64,000 bases of DNA from Mycolicibacterium nivoides (GTDB taxonomy: Bacteria; Actinomycetota; Actinomycetes; Mycobacteriales; Mycobacteriaceae), in the NCBI RefSeq assembly GCF_003855255.1, contig NZ_CP034072.1, positions 1 to 64,000 of the forward strand, in the 5' to 3' direction. The notes beneath the pieces are model-generated. The model did not search any database and had not been told where the DNA came from. It saw only the letters and a list, made by a program, of their open reading frames with translations. Every line of letters begins with the position of its first letter. Position 1 is the stretch's first letter. Made by a program: the position numbers and the translations under genes. Positions 33,100 through 42,808 of the stretch are shown piece by piece.

Positions 33100-35085
33100 G
33101 TCGGCGGCTTCGGGTCCGGTCAGGCCGAGGTCGACGCCGATCTCGTCGGCCAGGTATTGCAGCACCCGCAGGTCGGGGATCGCGTTGGTCTGCAGTGCCG
33201 GATTGAACGGACGAATCCGGCCTTCCCAGTTGAGGTATGCGCCGCCCTTCTCCACCACCGGCGCCACGGGGAAGACCACGTCGGCCAGTTCGGTGACCTC
33301 GCTCTCGCGCAGTTCGAGGCTCACCACGAACGGAGTGGCGCGCAGCGCAGCCAGCGCCGTGGCCGGGTCGGGCAGGTCGGTGACCTCGACGCCACCGACG
33401 ATGAGCGCCGAGAGCCGTCCGTCGGCGGCCGCGGCCAACATGGCACCGGTGTCGCGGCCCGCGGCGTCGGGCAGGTCGGATGAGTTCCACACCGCGGCGG
33501 TCTGGTTCCGGGCCTCGGCGTCGTCGACGGGGCGCCCGCCGGGCAGCAGGTTCGGAAGGGCACCGGCCTCCAGGGCGCCGCGTTCGCCGGCCCGGCGGGG
33601 AATCCAGGCCAGCCGGGCGCCGGTGGCCGAGGCGAGCCGAAGCGCGGCCGACAGCGCACCTGGTGAGGTGCCCAGTCGCTCACCGACCAGGATCACCGCG
33701 CCGGGGCGTCGCAGCCGCTCGTCGGTCTCCAGCGCATCCAGTGCGGCAGCTTCGGTCCCGGGGACGGTCGGAACCAGGGTGCCCGCCATCTTGGTCAGCC
33801 CACGGCTGGCGAACGGTGCCACCGCCAGTACCTGCTGGCCGTTCTTGCGGGCGGCCTTGCGCAGTCGTAGGAAGACGATCGGGGATTCCTCTTCGGGCTC
33901 CAGCCCGGCGAGCAGCACCGTCGGCGCCTTCTCCAGCTCGGCGTAGCGCAGCGTCATGGGCTGTCCGGCGATGCGTGCCGCGAGGAAATCTGCCTCCTCG
34001 GCGGAGTGCGGCCGGGCACGGAAGTCGATGTCGTTGGTGCCCAGCACCATTCGAGCGAACTTCGAGTAGGCGTAGGCATCCTGCACCGTGGTGCGTCCGC
34101 CCACCAGTACACCGGTGTTCGCGCCTGCGGCCAGCAGTTCCGCCCCCGCCACCGTCAGCGCCTCCGACCACGAGGACGGCCGCAATACGCCGTCCTCACG
34201 GATCAACGGTGTGGTGATCCGGTCGCCGACCGTCGCGTAGCTGAACGCCCATCGGCCCTTGTCGCAGTTCCACTCCTCGTTGACCTCGGGATCGTCGCCG
34301 GCCAACCGGCGCAGTACTTTCCCGCGTCGATGGTCGGTGCGCTGGGCGCAACCCGACGCGCAGTGCTCACAGACACTGGGGCTGGAGACGAGGTCGAACG
34401 GCCGGGCACGGAACCGGTAGGCCGTCCCGGTGAGGGCGCCGACCGGGCAGATCTGCACGGTGTTGCCGGAGAAGTACGACTGCAACGGTTCGCCCGGGGC
34501 GATGCCGACCTGTTGCAGCGCACCGCGTTCCAGCAGCTCGATGAACGGGTCTCCGGCGATCTGCGCCGAGAACCGGGTGCAGCGCGCGCACAGCACGCAC
34601 CGTTCGCGGTCCAGCAGTACCTGCGCGGAGATGTTGATGGGCTTCGGGTAGGTCCGTTTGACGTCCTCGAACCGGGTTTCCGGGCGCCCGTTGGACATCG
34701 CCTGGTTCTGTAGCGGACATTCGCCGCCCTTGTCGCAGACGGGGCAATCCAGTGGATGGTTGATCAGCAGCAGCTCCATCACGCCGCGCTGTGCCTTGTC
34801 GGCCGCTTCGGAGCTGTACTGGGTGTGCACCACCATGTCCGGGCTGACCGTGGTGGTGCACGAGGCCATCGGTTTGCGCTGGCCCTCGACCTCGACGAGG
34901 CACTGCCGGCAGGCGCCGACCGGATCCAGAAGCGGATGGTCGCAGAACCGGGGGATTTGGACGCCCATCAGTTCGGCGGCGCGGATCACCAACGTGCCCT
35001 TGGGGACACTGATCTGTTCACCGTCGATGGTCAGCGACACCATCTCCACCGGCGGGGTGTCCTTGGTCGGCTCAGCCAATGTCAT
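33046..35085 (-). CDS. nuoG: NADH-quinone oxidoreductase subunit G, C-terminally truncated
   Basis: The large peripheral-arm subunit of complex I. The N-terminal 2Fe-2S ferredoxin domain has [19 protein letters not shown] 4Fe-4S region reads [14 protein letters not shown], then [10 protein letters not shown] and CEHCASGC, followed by a molybdopterin-oxidoreductase-like domain. Native sequence runs to about codon 662 (LTGPEAADA); the last residues are the antisense of an NRPS gene, with a stop at 33046. The M. tuberculosis protein is about 800 residues, so roughly 140 are missing. All Fe-S motifs remain, but assembly is doubtful, and nuoH is not downstream. Confidence 0.93.
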   Translation of the reverse strand: MTLAEPTKDTPPVEMVSLTIDGEQISVPKGTLVIRAAELMGVQIPRFCDHPLLDPVGACRQCLVEVEGQRKPMASCTTTVSPDMVVHTQYSSEAADKAQRGVMELLLINHPLDCPVCDKGGECPLQNQAMSNGRPETRFEDVKRTYPKPINISAQVLLDRERCVLCARCTRFSAQIAGDPFIELLERGALQQVGIAPGEPLQSYFSGNTVQICPVGALTGTAYRFRARPFDLVSSPSVCEHCASGCAQRTDHRRGKVLRRLAGDDPEVNEEWNCDKGRWAFSYATVGDRITTPLIREDGVLRPSSWSEALTVAGAELLAAGANTGVLVGGRTTVQDAYAYSKFARMVLGTNDIDFRARPHSAEEADFLAARIAGQPMTLRYAELEKAPTVLLAGLEPEEESPIVFLRLRKAARKNGQQVLAVAPFASRGLTKMAGTLVPTVPGTEAAALDALETDERLRRPGAVILVGERLGTSPGALSAALRLASATGARLAWIPRRAGERGALEAGALPNLLPGGRPVDDAEARNQTAAVWNSSDLPDAAGRDTGAMLAAAADGRLSALIVGGVEVTDLPDPATALAALRATPFVVSLELRESEVTELADVVFPVAPVVEKGGAYLNWEGRIRPFNPALQTNAIPDLRVLQYLADEIGVDLGLTGPEAADAKVHQRQPDRARTTEGI

Positions 35086-35116
35086 TTGCGGCCCCCTTTC
35101 CTGCGGTGAGAGTCAT

Positions 35117-36433
35117 CTACGCACCCGCTCCTTCGGTCGCCATCAATGTCGAGGCGTGCGGATCGAACGGGCAGCCCCCGTCCAGGTGCGCCAGGTACTC
35201 GTCACGGAAATGCTGGATCGAGGACATGATCGGGCTGGCCGCACCGTCTCCCAGTGCGCAGAACGACTTTCCGAAGATGCCGTCGGCGATGTCGAGCAGC
35301 TTGTCGATGTCAGCCCGGCTACCCGCACCGGTTTCCAGCCGGGCATAGATCTGGGCCAGCCAGTAGGTGCCCTCGCGGCAGGGTGTGCACTTCCCGCAGG
35401 ACTCGTGGGCGTAGAACTGCGTCCACCGCCGTACGGCCCGCACCACACAGGTGGTCTCGTCGAAGATCTGCAGCGCTTTGGTACCGAGCATGGACCCGAC
35501 GGAGGCCATGCCCTCGTAATCCAGTGGCACGTCGATGTGTTCGGCGGTCAGCAGCGGTGTCGACGAGCCGCCCGGGGTCCAGAACTTCAGAGAATGGCCA
35601 GACCGGACCCCGCCGGCGTAGTCGAGCAGTTCGCGCAGCGTGATCCCGAGCGGCGCTTCGTACTGGCCGGGCCGGTTGACGTGACCCGACAGCGAATACA
35701 ACGTGAAGCCAGGCGATTTCTCCGATCCCATCGACCGGAACCAATCCACACCGTTGACGAGGATGGGCGGGACGCTGGCGATGGACTCGACATTGTTGAC
35801 GACGGTCGGGCACGCGTAGAGGCCGGCGACGGCGGGAAACGGTGGGCGTAGCCGCGGCTGTCCGCGCCGGCCCTCCAGGGAATCCAGAAGTGCGGTCTCC
35901 TCGCCGCAGATGTAGGCGCCCGCCCCGGCATGCACCGTCAGTTCCAGATCGACGCCCGAGCCCAGGATGTTGTTTCCGAGATATCCGGCCGCATACGCTT
36001 CGTCGACGGCTGCCTGCAGGCGCCGTAGCACGGGCACCACCTCACCGCGTACGTAGATGAACGCATGGCGGGCCCGGATCGCGTAGGCCGCGATGATCAC
36101 GCCCTCGACCAGGAAGTGCGGAGTGGTCAGCAGCAGCGGAATGTCCTTGCACGTACCGGGTTCGGACTCGTCGGCGTTGACCACGAGGTAATGCGGTTTG
36201 GCGCCCGCCCCGTCTTCACCCTGCGGGATGAACGACCACTTGGTCCCGGTCGGGAAACCGGCGCCGCCGCGTCCACGCAGCCCGGAGTCCTTGACCAGCG
36301 CGATCACGTCGTCCGGCCCCATCGCCAGGGCCCGCTCCAGCCCGCGGTAACCGTCGTGGCGGCGGTAGGTGTCCAACGTCCACGGTTCTGGTTCGTCCCA
36401 GAATCGGCTGAGTACCGGGGTCAGCGCGGTCAT
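35117..36433 (-). CDS. nuoF: NADH-quinone oxidoreductase subunit F
   Basis: The 438-aa NADH- and FMN-binding subunit of complex I. Present are GLRGRGGAGFPTGTKW, the FMN/NADH site (NADESEPGTCKD), AYICGEETALLDSLEG, and the N3 cluster ligands ESCGKCTPCREGTYW with a distant Cys in FCALGDGAA. It takes electrons from NADH and passes them to NuoE and NuoG. ATG 36433 overlaps the nuoE stop by 4 bp (translational coupling); nuoG starts 31 bp after its stop. Confidence 0.97.
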   Translation of the reverse strand: MTALTPVLSRFWDEPEPWTLDTYRRHDGYRGLERALAMGPDDVIALVKDSGLRGRGGAGFPTGTKWSFIPQGEDGAGAKPHYLVVNADESEPGTCKDIPLLLTTPHFLVEGVIIAAYAIRARHAFIYVRGEVVPVLRRLQAAVDEAYAAGYLGNNILGSGVDLELTVHAGAGAYICGEETALLDSLEGRRGQPRLRPPFPAVAGLYACPTVVNNVESIASVPPILVNGVDWFRSMGSEKSPGFTLYSLSGHVNRPGQYEAPLGITLRELLDYAGGVRSGHSLKFWTPGGSSTPLLTAEHIDVPLDYEGMASVGSMLGTKALQIFDETTCVVRAVRRWTQFYAHESCGKCTPCREGTYWLAQIYARLETGAGSRADIDKLLDIADGIFGKSFCALGDGAASPIMSSIQHFRDEYLAHLDGGCPFDPHASTLMATEGAGA

Positions 36434-37158
36434 GCGATCGGACCTGCCTCAGGAGTGGACATTCCGCGTTTCCGGGCCTCGCGCAGGCCGGCCAGGGTGG
36501 CCGTCCCGGGGGCGCCGCCCGGCACATGCGGATTGGTCAGGCCGGCCAAGGTGCGAGCCGTTTCCCGGAAGGTGCACAGCGGTGCCCCGCGGGTCGGTGC
36601 CGGGGGTGTCCCGCCGCGTAGGCCGTCCACCAGATCCCGTGCCGACGACGGAGTCTGGTTGTCGTAGAACTCCCAGTTCACCATCACCACCGGGGCGTAG
36701 TCGCATGCCGCATTGCACTCGATGTGTTCGAGGGTGACCCGGCCGTCCGCAGTCGTTTCCCCGGCGTGGATGTCCAGATGGTCCTGCAGTGCGTCCAGGA
36801 TCGCGTCGCCGCCCATGATCGCGCACAACGTGTTGGTACACACGCCGACGAGATAGTCGCCGGTAGGGGTGCGCCGGTACATCGAGTAGAACGTGGCCAC
36901 CGCTGTGACCTCGGCATCGGTCAGTCCCAACAGCCCTGCGCAGAAACCGATTCCGGCGGGGGTGAGGCAACCGTCCTCGGCCTGCACCAGATGCAGCAGC
37001 GGCAACAGTGCCGAGCGGGCGTCGGGATAGCGGGCGGTGATCTGCTCGGCGTCGGCAGTGAGCCGGACCGTCACCTCTTCCGGATACGCGGCGGGCCCGT
37101 TGATCGGCGGGCCCGCTTCATCGGGGCGTTGCCCCAGTTGAATGAATACGTCGCTCAT
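36430..37158 (-). CDS. nuoE: NADH-quinone oxidoreductase subunit E
   Basis: A 242-aa thioredoxin-like 2Fe-2S subunit, partner of NuoF. The N1a ligands are visible as CTNTLCAIMG and ECNAACDYAPVVMVN. ATG 37158 (MSDVFIQLGQRPD) is chosen; the open frame upstream reads through the 20-bp repeats. The C-terminal extension past residue 190 (Pro/Gly-rich) is longer than in E. coli but usual for actinobacteria. Confidence 0.95.
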   Translation of the reverse strand: MSDVFIQLGQRPDEAGPPINGPAAYPEEVTVRLTADAEQITARYPDARSALLPLLHLVQAEDGCLTPAGIGFCAGLLGLTDAEVTAVATFYSMYRRTPTGDYLVGVCTNTLCAIMGGDAILDALQDHLDIHAGETTADGRVTLEHIECNAACDYAPVVMVNWEFYDNQTPSSARDLVDGLRGGTPPAPTRGAPLCTFRETARTLAGLTNPHVPGGAPGTATLAGLREARKRGMSTPEAGPIA

Positions 37159-37168
37159 CCGTGCTGTC

Positions 37169-37250
37169 TCCTCTTCGCGCAAGCGCTCATCCGTGCCATC
37201 TCCTCTTCGCGCAAGCGCTCCTGCCCGGTTTCCTCTTCGCGCAAGCGCTC
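37169..37250 (-). repeat. Three 20-bp direct repeats between nuoD and nuoE
   Basis: On the minus strand GAGCGCTTGCGCGAAGAGGA occurs three times without change (37231-37250, 37201-37220, 37169-37188), separated by 10 and 12 bp. The array starts at the nuoD stop (TGATGAGCGC) and ends 10 bp before nuoE. It stays open in one frame as short ERLREEE-like repeats. The position recalls MIRU-type elements that link stop and start codons in mycobacterial operons. Confidence 0.8.
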
Positions 37251-37251
37251 A

Positions 37252-38556
37252 TCAGCGGTCAACTCCGCCCATGACCGGATCGATCGACGCCACCGCCGCA
37301 ATGGCATCGGCCACCATGCCGCCTTCGCACATCGCCGCCACAGCTTGCAGATTCGTGAACGAGGGGTCGCGGTAGTGCACGCGGTAGGGCCGGGTGCCAC
37401 CGTCGGACACCATGTGCACCCCGAGCTCCCCGCGCGGGGACTCCACCGCGACGTACACCTGCCCGGCCGGTACCCGGATGCCCTCGGTGACGAGCTTGAA
37501 GTGATGGATCAGCCCCTCCATGGAGCGGCCCATGATCTTGGCGATGTGCTCGGGGGAGTTGCCCAGCCCGTCGGGGCCGAGCTTGAGATCGGCCGGCCAG
37601 GCCAGCTTCTTGTCGGTGATCATCACAGGGCCAGGGCCGAGCTTTTCCAGCTTGTCCAGGCACTGCCCGACGATCTTCAACGACTCGCGCATCTCCTTGA
37701 CCCGGATGATGTACCTGCCGTAGGAGTCGCAGCGGTCATCGGTGATGACGTCGAATTCGTAGTCCTCGTAACCGCAATACGGTTGTGCGCGACGCAGATC
37801 GTGGGGGAGCCCGGTGGAGCGCAGTACCGGGCCGGTGATCCCGAGCGCGATGCACCCGGTCAGATCCAGATATCCGACACCGACGGTGCGCGCCTTCCAG
37901 ATGTAGTTCTCGTTGAGCAGATCCTCCAAGTCCTGCAAGCGTTTCGGCATCGCGTCGATTAGTGCCCGGACCTGGCTGACCGCGTCGTCGGGCAGGTCGG
38001 CGGCCAGCCCGCCCGGCCTGATGTAGGCATGGTTCATACGCAGGCCGGTGATCAACTCGAAGACCTGCAGGATCTCTTCGCGTTCCCGGAACCCATAGAA
38101 CATGGCCGACATCGCACCCAACTCCATACCGCCAGTGGCCAGCGCCACCAGATGTGAGGAGATCCGGTTGAGCTCCATGAGCATCACCCGCACGACGGTG
38201 GCCCGCGGCGGAATGTCGTCGGTGATGTCCAGCAGCTTCTCCACACCCAGGCAGTACGCCGTTTCGTTGAAGAACGGCGAGAGATAGTCCATCCGGGTGA
38301 CGAAGGTGACGCCCTGCGTCCAGTTGCGGTATTCCAGGTTCTTCTCGATGCCGGTGTGCAGATATCCGATGCCGCAACGGGCTTCGGTGATGATCTCGCC
38401 CTCGATCTCCAGGATCAACCGCAGCACCCCGTGGGTCGATGGATGCTGGGGACCCATGTTGACCACGATGCGTTCGCCGGCGTGCTCGCGGGCCGCGGCC
38501 ACCACGTCGTCCCAGTCCTGTCCGCCGACCACCACGACGGGGGATTCGGTGCTCAT
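37252..38556 (-). CDS. nuoD: NADH-quinone oxidoreductase subunit D
   Basis: A 434-aa, 49-kDa-type subunit lining the quinone pocket. [20 protein letters not shown] carries the quinone-site His pair. [14 protein letters not shown], the [21 protein letters not shown] helix and the closing [20 protein letters not shown] are all typical. Its ATG overlaps the nuoC stop by 4 bp. Length is full. Confidence 0.97.
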   Translation of the reverse strand: MSTESPVVVVGGQDWDDVVAAAREHAGERIVVNMGPQHPSTHGVLRLILEIEGEIITEARCGIGYLHTGIEKNLEYRNWTQGVTFVTRMDYLSPFFNETAYCLGVEKLLDITDDIPPRATVVRVMLMELNRISSHLVALATGGMELGAMSAMFYGFREREEILQVFELITGLRMNHAYIRPGGLAADLPDDAVSQVRALIDAMPKRLQDLEDLLNENYIWKARTVGVGYLDLTGCIALGITGPVLRSTGLPHDLRRAQPYCGYEDYEFDVITDDRCDSYGRYIIRVKEMRESLKIVGQCLDKLEKLGPGPVMITDKKLAWPADLKLGPDGLGNSPEHIAKIMGRSMEGLIHHFKLVTEGIRVPAGQVYVAVESPRGELGVHMVSDGGTRPYRVHYRDPSFTNLQAVAAMCEGGMVADAIAAVASIDPVMGGVDR

Positions 38557-39263
38557 CAGTTGTAGGACCTCCGCTGATCGGGCGGCGGAATCTGCGCGCC
38601 GTGGTACTCGACGGGAATACCGCCCAGCGGATAGTCCTTGCGCTGGGGATGGCCGACCCAGTCGTCGGGCATCTCGATCCGGGTCAACGCCGGATGCCCG
38701 TCGAACACGATGCCGAAGAAGTCGTAGGTCTCGCGCTCGTGCCAGTCAGTGGTGGGATAGACCGAATACAGCGACGGAATGTGCGGATCCCCGTCGGGCG
38801 CCGCGACTTCCAGCCGGACCCGGCGGTTGTGGGTGATCGACATCAGCGGGTAGACCGCATGGAGTTCGCGGTCGGTGTCGTCGGGGTAGTGGACTCCGCT
38901 CACACCGAGGCACAGCTCGAACCGCAATTGGGGATCGTCGCGAAGGACGCTGGCCACGGCGGGTAGCTGGACCCGGCTGATCTCCAGAGTCAGCTCATCT
39001 CGATGAACCACCACGCGCTCGATCGAGACCGCATAGCGTTCTTCGCCGAGGAGTTCGGCGACCCGGTCGACCACTTCATCGAAATACCCGCCGTAGGGCC
39101 GAGGGGAGCTGCCGGGCAAAGCCACCGAACGCACCAACCGGCCGTATCCCGACGTGTCGCCCGTGCCCGTGGCGCCGAACATGCCGCGGCGCGTCCCGAT
39201 CACCTCGGGGCCCTGATCGGTACCCGCGTCGGTGCCCTCGCCGCTCCCGTTGACCGTGCTCAC
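38556..39263 (-). CDS. nuoC: NADH-quinone oxidoreductase subunit C
   Basis: The 235-aa, 30-kDa-type subunit. The core reads [20 protein letters not shown], then [20 protein letters not shown] and the highly conserved [20 protein letters not shown]. The N-terminal 50 residues (Gly/Thr-rich) are the usual actinobacterial extension. GTG 39263 overlaps the nuoB stop (GTGA). The open frame continues far upstream but only as antisense-type sequence. Confidence 0.95.
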   Translation of the reverse strand: MSTVNGSGEGTDAGTDQGPEVIGTRRGMFGATGTGDTSGYGRLVRSVALPGSSPRPYGGYFDEVVDRVAELLGEERYAVSIERVVVHRDELTLEISRVQLPAVASVLRDDPQLRFELCLGVSGVHYPDDTDRELHAVYPLMSITHNRRVRLEVAAPDGDPHIPSLYSVYPTTDWHERETYDFFGIVFDGHPALTRIEMPDDWVGHPQRKDYPLGGIPVEYHGAQIPPPDQRRSYN

Positions 39264-39814
39264 CGCAGCAGGCCCTTGAGTTCGATGGTGGGTGTGACGG
39301 CCAGTGCGGCCTGTTCGGCTTCCCGGATGGCCTCCTCGCGGTTCACCCCGAGCGGCATCTGCTGAATCTTGTCGTGCAGCTTCAGGATTGCGTGCAGCAG
39401 CATCTCCGGCCGCGGTGGGCAGCCGGGTAGGTAGATGTCCACGGGAACCACGTGATCGACGCCCTGGACCACCGCATAGTTGTTGAACATCCCGCCCGAG
39501 GAGGCGCAAACCCCCATGGCCAGCACCCATTTCGGCTCGGCCATCTGGTCGTAGATCTGTCGCAGCACCGGCGCCATCTTCTGGCTCACCCGGCCCGCCA
39601 CGATCATGAGATCGGCCTGTCGCGGCGTCGCGGAGAATCGTTCCATGCCGAACCGGGCGATGTCGAAGCGTGGTCCGGCCGTCGACATCATCTCGATGGC
39701 GCAGCAGGCCAGGCCGAACGTGGCGGGCCACAACGACCCCTTACGCACGTAGCCTGCGACTGCCTCCACCGTCGACAGCAGGATTCCACCCGGTAGACGT
39801 TCCTCTAGTCCCAA
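39260..39814 (-). CDS. nuoB: NADH-quinone oxidoreductase subunit B
   Basis: The 184-aa subunit holding cluster N2, the last Fe-S centre before quinone. Ligands are in [10 protein letters not shown] (adjacent Cys pair), [11 protein letters not shown] and [13 protein letters not shown] 39814 ([17 protein letters not shown]) is chosen as start because it gives the family length of 184 aa, and nuoA ends at that point with a 10-bp overlap. A longer frame upstream lies in nuoA. Confidence 0.95.
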   Translation of the reverse strand: MGLEERLPGGILLSTVEAVAGYVRKGSLWPATFGLACCAIEMMSTAGPRFDIARFGMERFSATPRQADLMIVAGRVSQKMAPVLRQIYDQMAEPKWVLAMGVCASSGGMFNNYAVVQGVDHVVPVDIYLPGCPPRPEMLLHAILKLHDKIQQMPLGVNREEAIREAEQAALAVTPTIELKGLLR

Positions 39815-40173
39815 TTCAGGCCCCCTCGCCGCCAGACATAGGCGTACGCCACGAACACCGTGAGCATGAACAGCAGCATCTCCACCAGCGCGAACAAACC
39901 CAGACTGTCGAACGCCACAGCCCACGGGTAGAGGAAGACGATCTCGATGTCGAACACGATGAACAACATCGCGGTGAGGTAGTACCGGATCGGCATGCGC
40001 TGGCCGGTCACGCCGGCGGCTCCGGGCTGCATCGGCTCGATCCCGCATTCGTAGGCCTCGAGTTTGGACCGGTTGTAACGGCGCGGGCCGATCACGAGCG
40101 CGATCCCCACGGAACCCACGGCGAACACGGCCGCGATCGCTCCGAGAACCAGGATGGGCGTATATAAATTCAT
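39805..40173 (-). CDS. nuoA: NADH-quinone oxidoreductase subunit A
   Basis: A 122-aa membrane subunit with three helices (about residues 5-28, 66-86, 93-115). The conserved loop [11 protein letters not shown] contains the quinone-site Cys, and [13 protein letters not shown] is the helix-2 signature. It is the first gene of the nuo operon; the promoter must lie in the 170 bp upstream, before the response-regulator-like gene. Confidence 0.95.
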   Translation of the reverse strand: MNLYTPILVLGAIAAVFAVGSVGIALVIGPRRYNRSKLEAYECGIEPMQPGAAGVTGQRMPIRYYLTAMLFIVFDIEIVFLYPWAVAFDSLGLFALVEMLLFMLTVFVAYAYVWRRGGLNWD

Positions 40174-40346
40174 GCCACTTATCGCTCCCTCGCTGGGCTG
40201 TCGATGTGAGCTAACCCACAGCCTAGCGAGGTTTGCGGCCTGTGCCACACATTTTGGTTAGTATCGTTTCATATCGGGGCAGCGTGTCGCTGCGGCCACA
40301 GCCATGCCGCGAACAATCAACGGCAACAGGGCAATTCGCGGAGAAG

Positions 40347-40745
40347 TTACTGGACTGGGGTGCGCAACAGTGACACCACCGCATCGCCCAGCCGGATCGG
40401 GTCGATCGGGTGTGGCACAGCCGCCTCGGCCTGTGACCAGCTAGCCAGCCAGGCATCGTCGGGCCGCCCGGTGAGCACCAGGATCGGCGGGCACTTCGTG
40501 ACCTCGTCCTTGAGCTGTTTGGCCACTCCCATGCCCCCGGCGGGGGTGGCTTCACCGTCGAGGATGGCCAGGTCGATACCCCCGGCGTCCATCCGCGAGA
40601 CCACCATCGGCGCGGTGGCGATCTCCACGTATTCCAGTTCGGGCAGTTCCGGATGCACCCGTTTGCCCAGTGCGAGACGTACCTGTTCGCGGGTGCGCGG
40701 GTTGTCGCTGTACACCAGGATGTGCAGCGGCGCGGGGCCGGCCAT
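40347..40745 (-). CDS. Response-regulator receiver-like protein (Rv3143-like)
   Basis: A 132-aa stand-alone receiver domain. The N-terminal HILVYSDNPRTREQVRLALG replaces the acidic pair, the phospho-acceptor strand is DLAILDGEATPAGGMGVAKQ, and PPILVLTGRPDDAWL holds the conserved Thr. It has no output domain. M. tuberculosis has the same type of gene (Rv3143) next to nuoA, so a link with complex I control is possible but unproven. ATG 40745 is chosen; the frame open upstream is unrelated. Confidence 0.85.
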   Translation of the reverse strand: MAGPAPLHILVYSDNPRTREQVRLALGKRVHPELPELEYVEIATAPMVVSRMDAGGIDLAILDGEATPAGGMGVAKQLKDEVTKCPPILVLTGRPDDAWLASWSQAEAAVPHPIDPIRLGDAVVSLLRTPVQ

Positions 40746-40809
40746 GACGCCGATGCTACTGCGCAGGGCGTCGTAGGCCGGACAACTCAGCGAATTCTGT
40801 TGCGGGGCA

Positions 40810-41325
40810 TCAGACTCGGGTGAACACAAGTTCACCCGACAGGACCGTCGTCGGACCGACCATCCCGAGCAGGTCTCCCGACACGCCGAAGTCGTCTCGC
40901 TGAACCTCACACCGGCCTGACAATCGCAGCGCTCCGTCGTCGAGGGCCTCCACGTCGACCGGCAATTCGACGGGTTTCGACACTCCGCGAACCGTCAGGA
41001 CCGTCGTCAACCGCACGCTGTCGTCGGACGGCTCCAAACCTGTCACCTGCACGGTGATATCGGGGTGCGCCTCGACATCGAAGAAATCGGCCGAGCGCAG
41101 ATGGTCGTCCCGCTTACCGATCCCGGTGCGGACCGATGCCGCTGCGATCACCACCCGGCCGTTCACCCCGGCGCCGGCGGATCCTTCACCGGTGAACTCG
41201 GTGAACTTCCCGGTGACCGTTGCCAGGCCCCACAGCGTCTTGTTCCGGAACGTCACTGTGGACCGGTCCGGAATCAGCGTCCAGTTTCCGGCGCTTGCGG
41301 TCAGGATGTCGCTGGTCGTGGCCAT
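40810..41325 (-). CDS. YceI-family lipid-binding-like protein
   Basis: A 171-aa lipocalin-like YceI domain: NWTLIPDRSTVTFRNKTLWG, VTGKFTEFTGEG, IGKRDDHLRSADFFDVEAHP and LTVRGVSKPVELPVDVE. Family members bind polyisoprenoids or amphiphiles. There is no signal peptide, so it is probably cytoplasmic. ATG 41325 has GGAGG upstream on the minus strand. Confidence 0.9.
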   Translation of the reverse strand: MATTSDILTASAGNWTLIPDRSTVTFRNKTLWGLATVTGKFTEFTGEGSAGAGVNGRVVIAAASVRTGIGKRDDHLRSADFFDVEAHPDITVQVTGLEPSDDSVRLTTVLTVRGVSKPVELPVDVEALDDGALRLSGRCEVQRDDFGVSGDLLGMVGPTTVLSGELVFTRV

Positions 41326-41363
41326 GACACCTCCATTTTCGTCGGTTCGGTTCAGGTCAACGT

Positions 41364-41756
41364 TCAGGTGAACAGGGGCGCGATGTCCTTCGGATCGAAA
41401 TACTCGTCGATGCGATGGATCAGACCGTCGGTACCCACTCTGATCACGATGCACACCCGCAGTGTGATCAATGTGCCATCACGGGCGCCGGCGTGCAGGA
41501 CATGTTGCTGGACGAGTCCGCCGTCGAAGAACTGCCGGTCCAGCACCTCATAGCGGCGCTCGCGGGTGGCGTTGATGAACCAGTCGATGACCTTCAGCGC
41601 GCGGGTCCGGTCGTTGTCCTTCGGGTCGCCGGTATGCCATACCGCGACGTCGTCAGCCCACAGCTGGGCCACGCCCGCCTTGTCGCCGCGCTCGATCGCA
41701 GCGAACAGTCGGTGCGCAACGTCGTCGACGACTGCGACTTCGGCAGGGGACATCAT
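41364..41756 (-). CDS. SnoaL-like/NTF2-fold protein
   Basis: A 130-aa cone-shaped NTF2-fold protein: VVDDVAHRLFAAIERGDKAG, VAQLWADDVAVWHTGD, and DGLIHRIDEYFDPKDIAPL, the common C-terminal strand of SnoaL-like proteins. It could be a small hydrolase/isomerase or a ligand-binding protein. GAGGAG lies 5 bp before ATG 41756. It is divergent from the methyltransferase gene with 54 bp between. Confidence 0.8.
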   Translation of the reverse strand: MMSPAEVAVVDDVAHRLFAAIERGDKAGVAQLWADDVAVWHTGDPKDNDRTRALKVIDWFINATRERRYEVLDRQFFDGGLVQQHVLHAGARDGTLITLRVCIVIRVGTDGLIHRIDEYFDPKDIAPLFT

Positions 41757-41810
41757 CGGCTCCTCGGTAGGGCTTGACCTCAATGGCTATTCAGGTTTCA
41801 GACTCGAATC

Positions 41811-42446
41811 ATGAACTCCACGCCCGCACATTCGCTGTTCGACGAAGCCTACGAGTCCCGTTCCGCGCCGTGGGTCATCGGCGAACCGCAACCGGCCATC
41901 GTCGAGTTGGAACGCACGGGCCGCCTGGGCGGCAAGGTGCTCGATGTCGGCTGCGGCGCCGGCGAACACACCATGCTGCTGACCCGGCTCGGCTATGACG
42001 TGCTCGGAATCGACTTCTCCGAACATGCCGTCGCCCAGGCCCGTGAGAACGCCGCGCAGCGGGGTGTCGACGCGAATTTCGCCGTCGCCGACGCGACCCG
42101 CCTGGGCGAGTCGCCGGGCCCGCGTTACGACACCATCGTCGACAGTGCGCTGTTCCACGTCTTCGACGATGCCGACCGGCCCCGCTATGTGGCCAGCCTG
42201 CACCGAGCGGCCCGGCCCGGTGCGTCGGTGCACGTGCTGGCACTGTCCGACGCGGGCCGTGGATTCGGGCCGCAGGTCAGTGCCGAGGTGATCCGCCAGG
42301 CCTTCGCCGAGGGCTGGGAACTGGAGGCCCTGGACACCACGACGTACCGTGGCGTGGTCGGCGCGGCTCATGCGGAGGCGCTGGGCGAGCAGGTCGGAGC
42401 CCGGGTGGACGAGCCGGCGTGGCTGGCCCGGATCCGCAGGCTCTGA
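41811..42446 (+). CDS. Class I SAM-dependent methyltransferase
   Basis: A 211-aa Rossmann-fold methyltransferase. Motif I is VLDVGCGAGEHTMLLTRLG, the acidic SAM-ribose contact is VLGIDFSEHAVAQAR, then NFAVADATRL and YDTIVDSALFHVFDD. The N-terminal FDEAYESRSAPWVIGEPQPA matches small-molecule methyltransferases of the thiopurine/tellurite-like type. The substrate is unknown. Confidence 0.87.
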   Translation: MNSTPAHSLFDEAYESRSAPWVIGEPQPAIVELERTGRLGGKVLDVGCGAGEHTMLLTRLGYDVLGIDFSEHAVAQARENAAQRGVDANFAVADATRLGESPGPRYDTIVDSALFHVFDDADRPRYVASLHRAARPGASVHVLALSDAGRGFGPQVSAEVIRQAFAEGWELEALDTTTYRGVVGAAHAEALGEQVGARVDEPAWLARIRRL

Positions 42447-42451
42447 CGGGT

Positions 42452-42808
42452 TCACTGCTCGTCGTAGCCCGGATGCGCGGCGGCAAGCCGTTGACGTACC
42501 AGGGTGCGCAGGCAGGCGGTGACGTCGTCGGCTCGGTCGTCGAGTTCACCGGCCCGGATCGCCGCGGCCAGCCCGGCCTCATCGGTGAACCCGAGATCAG
42601 CCAGGGCCGTGAACGAGGCGGTGGCGGCCCCAGGGGTGTCGGTGGCCAGCAGTTCGCGTTCGACCATGCGTAGCGCGTTCGCCGCGACCCTGGCCTGAAA
42701 TTTCACCGGAGCCGCGACCGTCTCGCTGTCGCGCACCTCGGTGTCGAGGAATTCGGCGACGGCGGCGACGAGCTCGGCCGCCGTCGGCCGTCCGTACAGG
42801 TTGCTCAC
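42452..42808 (-). CDS. DUF6285-type small protein
   Basis: A 118-aa helical protein (MSNLYGRPTAAELVAAVAEF, then RVAANALRMVERELL and DDVTACLRTLVRQRLAAAHP). Such proteins are typically encoded after a phosphotransferase and an acyl-CoA dehydrogenase in actinobacteria, exactly as here. GTG 42808 overlaps the phosphotransferase stop (GTGA). It is probably an accessory subunit; no catalytic motif is seen. Last gene of the operon that begins at 50122. Confidence 0.8.
   Translation of the reverse strand: MSNLYGRPTAAELVAAVAEFLDTEVRDSETVAAPVKFQARVAANALRMVERELLATDTPGAATASFTALADLGFTDEAGLAAAIRAGELDDRADDVTACLRTLVRQRLAAAHPGYDEQ

Noticed and set aside
39264..39731. N-terminal extension of nuoC
   Set aside because: It overlaps nuoB in antisense-like composition; GTG 39263 gives the known NuoC length and a GTGA overlap with nuoB.
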